DNA of 39,275 bases from a bacterium 1xD42-67 (GTDB lineage: Bacteria; Bacillota; Clostridia; Oscillospirales; Oscillospiraceae): positions 1 to 39,275 of the forward strand of contig RAYO01000011.1 in the NCBI GenBank assembly GCA_003612335.1, in the 5' to 3' direction. A model generated the notes under the pieces. The model did no database searches. It saw only the letters and a program-made list of their open reading frames with translations, and was not told where the DNA came from. Both the position numbers and the translations under genes were made by a program. This document shows positions 30,308 to 38,100 of the stretch, one piece after another (position 1 is the stretch's first letter; the number at the start of each line of letters is the position of its first letter).

Positions 30308-32122
30308 GTGACCTTTTTCCGCGATCTCACTGCCCAGTGGGGGGAGCGGTACCGCCGGATGAGCATCCAGATGGTCCTCTCCCTGTCCTTCACCGCGGTG
30401 GCTGCAGTGGGGATCCTCCTCATGGGGATCAGCCTGATCTGGCGTTTCTCCTCCGCGAGCGAACAGCTGGTGGCGGAGAACAGCCAGCGGGTCCTGGCCC
30501 AGGCCAACCTGAATCTGGACAGCTATCTGCGGCGGATGATGCGCATCGCTGACACGGTATATTACCAGGTCCTGAAGGACACGGATCTGGCCCAGGAGGG
30601 GATCGCCGGTCCGCTGTCCCTCCTCCACGAGGAGAACCGGGACGACCTGGTCTCCCTGGCCGTCTTCGACAGCCGGGGGGCCCTGGTGTCCGCCGCCCCT
30701 CTGTCCGCCATGAAGACCTCGGCCGCCCCGGCGCGCAGCGACTGGTTCCAGTCCGCCGTCCAGAGCATGGAGAACCTCCACTTCTCCACCCCCCATGTCC
30801 AGGATATCTTCGACGATCCCGACTCCCCATACCGCTGGGTGGTGTCGCTGAGCCACCACGTGGAGCTCACCCGGGACGGGGTCACAGAGGGGGGCGTCCT
30901 GCTGGTGGATATGAGCTTCAGCGGGATCGAGCAGGTGTGCCGGGGGGTGACCCTGGGGGAGGGGGGCTACCTCTACCTGATCGACGGAGACGGGGAGCTG
31001 ATCTACCACCCCAGGCAGCAGCTGATCTACGCCGGCCTGCTGGAGGAGAACAACCGGGCCGCCGCCGGCTATCGGGACGGCAGCCACCGGGAGCGGTTCC
31101 AGGGCCAGGCCCGGCAGGTCACGGTGAAGACGGTGGGCTACACCGGCTGGAAGCTGGTGGGGGTGGCTCCCGCCGCCAGCTGGCTCACCGCCTCCCCCCA
31201 GCTCTTCCTCTTCGGCCTGTCCCTGCTCTTCTTCGCCATCTTCCTCATGGCCTTTTTGAATTTCCGCATCTCCGCCCGGATCGCCGACCCCATCCGCCGG
31301 CTGGAGCAGTCCATCAAGGAACTGGAGAGCGGCCGGGAGGACGTGGAGATCGAGGAGGGCGGCTGCTACGAGGTCCAGCATCTGAGCCGGTCGGTGCGGT
31401 CCATGGTGTCCACCATGCGCCACCTGATGGACGACATCATCCATCAGGAGAGCCAGAAGCGCCGCAGCGAGCTGGAGGTGCTCCAATCCCAGATCAACCC
31501 CCACTTCCTGTACAACACCCTGGACTCGGTGATCTGGATGACAGAGTCGGGCCAGCAGGACGAGGCGATCCAGATGGTCACCTCCCTGGCCAGGTTCTTC
31601 CGGATCTCCCTGAGCAAAGGGAAGAGCATCATCCCCCTGACCGACGAGCTGGACCACGCCAAGCACTATATGAACATCCAGCAGATCCGCTTCAAGAACC
31701 GGTTCACCAGCCGGATCCAGACCGGGGCGGACACCGAGGGGCTGTATACCCTAAAACTGATCGTCCAGCCCATTTTGGAGAACGCGATCTACCACGGCAT
31801 GGCCAACGCCGAGGACGACGGGCTGATCCAGGTGTCCGCCTATCGGGAGGGGGACGCCCTGATCGTCGATGTGGCGGACAATGGCCTGGGGATGCGGCCC
31901 GAGGTGGCCGCCTCTCTGCTGGACGAGGACCGGCCGGAGGTGCGCACCAGCGGATCTGGAATCGGGGTGCGCAACGTCCATCAGCGGATCCGCCTCACCT
32001 TCGGGGCGGGGTACGGGCTGACCATCCTCAGCGAGCCTGACGAGGGCACTCTGGTCCGGATCCGCCTGCCCGCCCTCACCCGGGAGGAGGCGGCGCGCTG
32101 TCAGGAGGGGGAGGTCCTATGA
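30308..32122 (+). CDS. Sensor histidine kinase, YesM/LytS-type
   Basis: A 604-aa membrane kinase. The start is GTG at 30308 with GAGGAGG before it. Order: cytoplasmic start, membrane helix (about 21-43), an extracellular dCache-like sensor (about 45-295; strands LVSLAVFDSRGALVSAAP and GYLYLIDGDGELIYHP), second helix (about 298-322), HAMP, then the PF06580-type kinase core with the phospho-acceptor in QSQINPHFLYNTLDSV (His399), and an HATPase domain (PILENAIYHG, VADNGLGM, GSGIGVRNVHQR). It phosphorylates the co-encoded YesN-type regulator. Its TGA overlaps the next ATG by four bases (ATGA). Confidence 0.93.
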   Translation: MTFFRDLTAQWGERYRRMSIQMVLSLSFTAVAAVGILLMGISLIWRFSSASEQLVAENSQRVLAQANLNLDSYLRRMMRIADTVYYQVLKDTDLAQEGIAGPLSLLHEENRDDLVSLAVFDSRGALVSAAPLSAMKTSAAPARSDWFQSAVQSMENLHFSTPHVQDIFDDPDSPYRWVVSLSHHVELTRDGVTEGGVLLVDMSFSGIEQVCRGVTLGEGGYLYLIDGDGELIYHPRQQLIYAGLLEENNRAAAGYRDGSHRERFQGQARQVTVKTVGYTGWKLVGVAPAASWLTASPQLFLFGLSLLFFAIFLMAFLNFRISARIADPIRRLEQSIKELESGREDVEIEEGGCYEVQHLSRSVRSMVSTMRHLMDDIIHQESQKRRSELEVLQSQINPHFLYNTLDSVIWMTESGQQDEAIQMVTSLARFFRISLSKGKSIIPLTDELDHAKHYMNIQQIRFKNRFTSRIQTGADTEGLYTLKLIVQPILENAIYHGMANAEDDGLIQVSAYREGDALIVDVADNGLGMRPEVAASLLDEDRPEVRTSGSGIGVRNVHQRIRLTFGAGYGLTILSEPDEGTLVRIRLPALTREEAARCQEGEVL

Positions 32123-33054
32123 AGAGAGACCGGAACGATCTGGTGGAGATCATCATCCTGGGGGTATTGGGGAGCCTGGTGGTGCTCACCCTGGCGGCTC
32201 CCCAGCTCCTCCAGGTCCGGAGATCCCCCCCGCTGCTGTCCCTGTCCATCCTCCTCCGGGATACCGACAGCTCCGGCTGGACCGTGGCCCGCCAGGGGAT
32301 GGAGCAGGCGGCGGACGAGCTGGGGGCGGAGCTGCGCTTCCTCACCCTCACCGTCCAGAACGACAGCGAGGAGCAGACCGCGATCCTCTTTCGGGAGATA
32401 GACGGCGGCGCCGACGCCCTGGTGGTGGTCCCCGCTGGCCCGGACGATCTGACCCTCGCCCTGTCCCAGCGGCCCGACCACTGTCCGGTGGTGACGCTGG
32501 AGTCCTCTGTGGAGGGGGCGGCGGGGATCGTGGCCCCGACAGACGAGGAGGTGGGCCGCCGGCTGGCCCTGGCCCTGCTGGAGGACTGGACGGGCGGACC
32601 GGTGCTGCTGCTCGATCCCCTCCCCCAGACGGGTATAGGGGCCCGGGCGGAGGGGGCCCGGGCGGCGCTGGAGGAACGGGGCGTGCCCGTACGGCAGGCC
32701 GCCGCCCTGCCTCAGGACCGCCCCGAGGAGCGGTGGGTGATGGCCTTCGAGCCCCTGGCCACCCAGCAGGCCGCCGAGCGGAAGGAGGCGGAGGAGCTGG
32801 GCTTCGCCCTCTACGGGGTGGGTTCCGGCGCCGCCATCACCGCCCAGCTGGAGCGGGGGAACATCTCCGCTCTGGCGGCCTGGAGCGACTATGCCGCCGG
32901 CTATCTGGCGGTGCGTCAGGCGGTGGAGGCGGCGATGAGAGCGGACAGACAGGACCCGGGCCCGCTGGCCTTTTCGATCGTGCGAGGGGAGGATATCTAT
33001 GCACCGGAAAATCAAAAGCTGCTGTTCCCGATCATGTCATCCTCCGGCCGGTGA
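32119..33054 (+). CDS. Membrane-anchored periplasmic-binding-protein-like sensor component
   Basis: A 311-aa protein with an N-terminal hydrophobic anchor (VEIIILGVLGSLVVLTLAAP) and no lipobox, followed by a type-1 (Peripla_BP_4) fold: LSLSILLRDTDSSGWTVARQGMEQAADELGAEL, GGADALVVVPAG, APTDEEVGRRLALALLED, AAGYLAVRQAVEAAM. The hinge and second-lobe motifs are loosely kept, and the canonical galactose ligands are not obvious, so its ligand is unknown. It overlaps the kinase gene by four bases and the following MglB-like gene by 56 bases. Such placement suggests a signalling partner of the kinase rather than a transport protein. Confidence 0.8.
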   Translation: MKRDRNDLVEIIILGVLGSLVVLTLAAPQLLQVRRSPPLLSLSILLRDTDSSGWTVARQGMEQAADELGAELRFLTLTVQNDSEEQTAILFREIDGGADALVVVPAGPDDLTLALSQRPDHCPVVTLESSVEGAAGIVAPTDEEVGRRLALALLEDWTGGPVLLLDPLPQTGIGARAEGARAALEERGVPVRQAAALPQDRPEERWVMAFEPLATQQAAERKEAEELGFALYGVGSGAAITAQLERGNISALAAWSDYAAGYLAVRQAVEAAMRADRQDPGPLAFSIVRGEDIYAPENQKLLFPIMSSSGR

Positions 33055-34087
33055 GACGGCGGGCCGGACCGGGGCCCTCTTTTTGCTGAGCCTCCTCCTG
33101 CTGCTGGCCGCCTGCGGCGGGCAGCGGCGGCAGGACGGCAGCCTGCGGATCGGCGTGGCCCTGTACGCCCAGGACGACACCTTCATCTCCTCCATGTCCC
33201 AGGACCTGGAGCAGCTGGCCCAGGAGGCGGAGAAGGCCACCGGCCTGAAGATCACCCTTCTGATCTCGGACAGCCGGAGCAACCAGACCGTCCAGATGGA
33301 CCAGGTGGACCGGTTCCTGGACCGGGGGTGCGACGTGCTGTGCGTCAACCTGGTGGACCGGACGGCGGCGGCAGTGATCAGCGACAAGGCGGCGGCGGAG
33401 GGGGTCCCACTGATCTACTTCAACCGTCAGCCGGTGGCGGAGGACATCCAGCGCTGGGATCAGACCTATTATGTGGGGGCCAGCGCCCCGGAGAGCGGGA
33501 TCCTCCAGGGCCAGCTGGTGCTGGACGCCTGGGAGCAGGACCGGGCACGGTGGGACCGCAGCGGCGACGGAGTGCTCCAATACGCCATGCTGGAGGGGGA
33601 ACCCGGCCATCAGGACGCCCTCCTGCGCACGGAATACTCCATCAAAGCCCTCACCGACGGTGGGGTGGAGGTGGAGCGGCTGGCCCGGGACACCGCCAAC
33701 TGGAACCGGGCCCAGGCCGCCGCCCGCACCCAGCAGTGGTTGGAGGAGTTCGGCGGTCAAATCGAGGTGATCTTGTCCAATAACGACGATATGGCCCTAG
33801 GGGCCATCGACGCGCTGAACGAATCGGGCCGCCCTATGGAGGACTGGCCCCTGATCGTGGGAGTGGACGCCACCGCCCCCGCCCTGGAGGCGGTGGCGGC
33901 GGGACAGCTGTATGGCACCGTCCTCAACGACGGCCGGGGCCAGGCCCAGGCTATGATCGATCTGGCCCTGGCCCTGTACAGCGGGGAGGATCCGGCCGGA
34001 GCGGTGGACCTCACCGACGAACGGTATATCTGGCTGCCGTACCGGCCGGTGACCCAGAAGGACCTGGACCAGTCCCAGGACCCATGA
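32999..34087 (+). CDS. MglB-like galactose/glucose-binding lipoprotein in the sensor operon
   Basis: A 362-aa lipoprotein (LLAAC, Cys39) with an unusual 26-residue Cys/His-rich lead before the signal helix. The mature part is clearly homologous to the mglB product: [14 protein letters not shown] against [31 protein letters not shown] against QIEVIFCNNDDMAIGAL, and [15 protein letters not shown]. Ligand positions (E. coli numbering from memory) Asp14, Asn91, His152 (GEPGHQDA), Asp154, Arg158, Trp183, Asn211, Asp236 and Asn256 are all retained, and DRSGDGVLQ keeps a calcium-type loop. The start at 32999 has AGGGGAGG 6 bases upstream, inside the previous gene. Being in a kinase operon without permease, it probably presents sugar to the sensor (inference). 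Confidence 0.87.
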   Translation: MHRKIKSCCSRSCHPPAGETAGRTGALFLLSLLLLLAACGGQRRQDGSLRIGVALYAQDDTFISSMSQDLEQLAQEAEKATGLKITLLISDSRSNQTVQMDQVDRFLDRGCDVLCVNLVDRTAAAVISDKAAAEGVPLIYFNRQPVAEDIQRWDQTYYVGASAPESGILQGQLVLDAWEQDRARWDRSGDGVLQYAMLEGEPGHQDALLRTEYSIKALTDGGVEVERLARDTANWNRAQAAARTQQWLEEFGGQIEVILSNNDDMALGAIDALNESGRPMEDWPLIVGVDATAPALEAVAAGQLYGTVLNDGRGQAQAMIDLALALYSGEDPAGAVDLTDERYIWLPYRPVTQKDLDQSQDP

Positions 34088-34116
34088 CCGAAGGATCTGT
34101 AAGGAGGGATCGATAT

Positions 34117-35049
34117 ATGAGCGGTATCTACACATCTGTGGATCAGCTGATCGGCGGGACGCCCCTGCTGGAGCTGGTCCGGATCCAGCAGCGGGAGGGC
34201 CTCCGCGCCCGGATCCTGGCCAAACTGGAGCACCTCAATCCCGGCGGGAGCGCGAAAGACCGGGTGGGAAGGGCGCTGATCGACGACGCGGAGGCCAGGG
34301 GCCTGCTGAGGCCCGGTTCGGTGATCATCGAGCCCACCTCGGGGAACACGGGGATCGGTCTGGCCTGTGTGGCCGCCGCCCGGGGCTACCGGACCGTCAT
34401 CGTCATGCCCGACTCTATGAGCGTGGAGCGCCGGAAGCTCATGGGGGCCTATGGCGCGGAGGTGGTCCTCACCCCGGGGGCCCAGGGGATGCAGGGGGCC
34501 ATCCGGCGGGCGGAGGAGCTGGCTCGGGAGATCCCAGGCAGCTTCATCCCCGGCCAGTTCGACAACCCGGCCAACCCGGCGGCCCACCGCGCCTCCACCG
34601 GGCCCGAGATCTGGCGGGACACCGGCGGTCAGGTGGACATCTTCGTGGCCAGCGTGGGCACTGGCGGCACCATCACCGGTGTGGGCCGATATCTGAGGGA
34701 GCAGAAGGCCGATGTGGAGATCGTGGCCGTGGAGCCCGCCGCCTCCCCGGTGCTCAGCGGCGGGAGCGCAGCCCCCCACGGCCTGCAAGGGATCGGTGCG
34801 GGCTTCGTCCCCCAGGTGCTGGACACCGGGATCTATGACGAGATCGTCACCGTGAAAGAGGAGGACGCCTACGCCGCAGGCCGGCTCATGGGCCGGACCG
34901 AGGGCGTTCTGGTGGGGATCTCCTCCGGCGCGGCCCTCTGGGCGGCCATCCAGCTGGCCAGACGGCCGGCTAACGAGGGGCGGACCATCGTGGTGCTCCT
35001 GCCTGACAGCGGGGAGCGCTATCTCTCCACCCCCATGTTCCAGGACTGA
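34117..35049 (+). CDS. cysK: Cysteine synthase (O-acetylserine sulfhydrylase)
   Basis: A 310-aa PLP enzyme making cysteine from O-acetylserine and sulfide. PLP lysine in [11 protein letters not shown] (Lys47), [10 protein letters not shown] for substrate carboxylate, [13 protein letters not shown] for the phosphate, and [11 protein letters not shown] plus SSGAAL near the end are typical. The ATG at 34117 has AGGAGG 9 bases upstream; an ATG at 34084 that overlaps the previous stop is less likely. It lies 29 bases after the MglB-like gene with no promoter between, so it is probably the last gene of the sensor operon, an odd partner that may just be readthrough. Confidence 0.95.
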   Translation: MSGIYTSVDQLIGGTPLLELVRIQQREGLRARILAKLEHLNPGGSAKDRVGRALIDDAEARGLLRPGSVIIEPTSGNTGIGLACVAAARGYRTVIVMPDSMSVERRKLMGAYGAEVVLTPGAQGMQGAIRRAEELAREIPGSFIPGQFDNPANPAAHRASTGPEIWRDTGGQVDIFVASVGTGGTITGVGRYLREQKADVEIVAVEPAASPVLSGGSAAPHGLQGIGAGFVPQVLDTGIYDEIVTVKEEDAYAAGRLMGRTEGVLVGISSGAALWAAIQLARRPANEGRTIVVLLPDSGERYLSTPMFQD

Positions 35050-35059
35050 CAGATGAGAG

Positions 35060-35090
35060 GAGCCGGGACCCTATATGGGTCCCGGCTCTT
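35060..35090. terminator. Terminator of cysK
   Basis: A perfect 12-bp stem GAGCCGGGACCC / GGGTCCCGGCTC with a TATAT loop, followed by TTTC. It lies between cysK and the convergent surface-protein gene. Confidence 0.85.
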
Positions 35091-35128
35091 TCGCTGGGGT
35101 CACGGCCGTCCAGGCCGTTCGGGGGACA

Positions 35129-38100
35129 TCAGCCCTCCTGGTCCTTCTTTCCCTGGAACAGGGAGATGACCGCCAGAGCGGCCGCAGACAGCAGGGTCAT
35201 CGCGTACCACTTGGCAGAGCCGTCGCCGGTCTGGGGGACGTCGGACAGGGGGACCTCCTCCTCGGGGACTTCGACCTCCTCTGTCTCCTCAGGCTCCTCG
35301 GGGATCTCGGCCAGAGGGGGCTCCTCTTCCGGGATCTCTACCAGGGGGACCTCCTCCTCGGGGACCTCCACAGGGGGCTCCTCGGGGGGATCGTCCGGGT
35401 CATCGTCGTCGGGCTCATCGGGCTCATCAGGCTCGTCGGGCTCCTCCGGCTTCCCGGGCTCCTCGGGCTTTTCAGGCTCGTCGGGAGTGTAGGTGTTGGT
35501 GATGGTGACCTCGCCGGTCCCACCGGCCGCCACCGTCACATCGCCTTCACCGGTGATGCTCAGCGTGTAGCCGCTGACCTCCGCGTCGGCCTTGACCTCC
35601 GTCACCGTATAGGTGCCGGACGCCAGACCGCTGATGGTCTTGCTGCCCGCGCCGGTGATGGTCACAGTGGCCTTGCCGTTCTCAAAGGTCACCCCGTCGA
35701 AGGTGCCGTTCAGATCCTCAGGGCCCTGGATGGTGAAGGTGTATCCCTTCTCGGTGCTGGCGCTTTCGGGACCGCCGCTGACCACCTTGGTGATGGTCAG
35801 GCTGCCGGTCTGGGGCTGGACAGGGGGAGGATTATACGTGTTGGTGAACTCCACCTCTGCGATGCCCGCAGACTCCGCTGTGATCGTGCCCTTGGCCTCG
35901 GTGACCGTCTCACCGTTCACAGTGATGGTGGTCTTGTCGGCCTTGGAATCCATCTCGACGATCGAGTACCCTGTGCCCGCAGTGAGGCCGCTCCAGACCT
36001 TGGTCTCGCCGGCCTTCAGGGTAACGGTCTCGGTCTTGTCACCGATCTTGACCTCAAAGGTGAAGGAGGTCTCGCTGGTGCTTCCGTCCACCTTCTTGGT
36101 CAGCGTCAGGACGCCTTCATCTTCGCCGATATAGACGTTGCCGTTGCTGCCGATCCCGCCGCCGTAGATGCTGGAGCTGTTGCCGGTGATGAACACTCTG
36201 GCCAGCCCCTCCGGGATCCCGGCCACGGTGTTATAGGCATTGATCTGCTCCTCGCCGGTCAGGGTCTGCCACTCGCCTACCTTGGCCAGGGCATTTCCCT
36301 CGCCGTCGGTCCAGTTGTAGGGGGCCCCGCCCAGCATATAGCCGGACAGGAACACCTTGTGGTCCGCGCTCTTCTGTCCGTCCACGAAGACCTGAGAAGC
36401 ATTTGCGCCGTTGCCGTAGATGGCGCCACCGGAGGACAGATAGACCTCTACGTGGGAGGTGGGGCAGTTGGCGATACCAGCGCCGTAGTTGCCGTACTTG
36501 CTGTCAGCTGCGCCTTCGCCGGTCTTCGCGGTGTTGCCGGTGATGACGACGTTCGTCAGATGCAGCTCGCCGTTGGCCTTGCCGCTCTTGCCGCCGTTGA
36601 CATAGATACCGCCGCCGCCGTAGGGGTAGACAGTATCGTCGCCGGTGAGGTTGCAAGTGGCAGCGTTCCCAGAGATGGTACCGGCGTTGATATAGCCCTT
36701 GGCCCCAGTCTGGATGAAGATGCCGCCGCCGTTGCTGGCGCTGTTGTTTTCGACGGTGCCGCCATTCATGGTGAAGATGCCGCCATTGATATACACACCG
36801 CCGCCATAGCCTTTGATGGTGTGCTGCTCGATGGTACCGCCATTCATGACGAAGGTGCTGCTAGTAACATATACCGCGCCGCCATGGGATGCGGTGTTGC
36901 CGCTGATGGTGCCGCCATCCATGGTGACGACAGCGTTTTTGTTGGCGTACACACCGCCGCCATAGGTGGCGCTGTTGCCATAGATGGTGCCGCCGTTCAT
37001 GGTGACGACAGAACCATTGTAGGCGTACACACCGCCGCCATAGGTCGCAGTGTTGCCGCTGATGGCGCCGCCGTTCATGATGAACTTTCCGGAATCATTG
37101 GGAAGGTACACGGCGCCGCCATAGGTGGCGCTGTTGCCGCTGATAGTACCGCCATCCATCGTGAATGTGCCATTATACACATACACGGCGCCGCCCTTGT
37201 TGGATACGCCCTTGCCGCCAGTGAGCACACCAGTGCCCGCACTGTCCTTCAGGGTCAGAGCGCCTTTAAAGAAAACGGTCTCACCACTATTATTGTCAGT
37301 AGTATAGCTACCGACCTTGATATACTTGCCGTTCAGATCCAAGGTACAGCCGTTCAGATTCAGCGTGACACTGCTCTCTAAGGGCCAAACAGTCACGCCG
37401 CTCCTGGGTATGGTCACATCCCGCAGCAAGGTAACGGTGGCATCGTCGGCAGCACCAGCCCACATCTCGACAAAGTCGCCCTCCTGGGTGGTCCCATCGG
37501 AGTTGGTGCGGCGGGCCTCAGGGAGCTTAGACAGCTTGATGCAGGCATCAGTCTCGCCATCAGCAGGGACAAAGACGATGCTGAACGCATCGTTGCTCAC
37601 ACGGAACTTTGAACGATCGGCTTCCGTCAGAACACCGGTGGCGACCACAGCGTCGGCTTTCAAGCTGTCGCTGTCCAGACAGAAGCTGGAGCCATCGGAC
37701 AAAGCGCCAGTGACCATGATCCCTCTGGCCGCATACACATCGCTCTCAGCGCCGTCTCTCATGTTCTTAGAGATGTCTATACTGCCGGAGATAGCAATTT
37801 CAGTGACACAGTACACACCGCCAGCACCAAATGTCCCGGTCGCAGTATTCGAGGTGATAGCACTGTCGCTGATGCTGATCTTACCGTCTACGGCAGCGTT
37901 GGCATTGGAATACACACCACCGCCGTACTGGGCGGTATTGCCGCTGATGGTGCCGTTGGCAATCGTGACGACCCCCTGGGAGTCGACACGCACACCGCCG
38001 CCGTACTTGGAGGCAGTGTTGCCGGAGATCGTGCCGCCCGTCATATTGAACGTACCGGCCGTGTAGACACCGCCGCCGCCGTAGCTGTCGTCGGTGGCAG

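Noticed and set aside
28577..31666. A 1,029-codon open frame antisense to the response regulator and kinase
   Set aside because: High G+C keeps antisense frames open. The plus-strand proteins show complete receiver, AraC, HAMP and kinase motifs; the antisense product is Gly/His/Gln/Leu-rich without domains.
35075..37381. A 768-codon open frame on the plus strand, opposite the surface-protein gene
   Set aside because: It is the antisense of the repeat-rich minus-strand gene; the repeats (no stop in the complementary frame) keep it open. It has no ribosome site and its product is a monotonous Gly/Ala/Asp/Val repeat.
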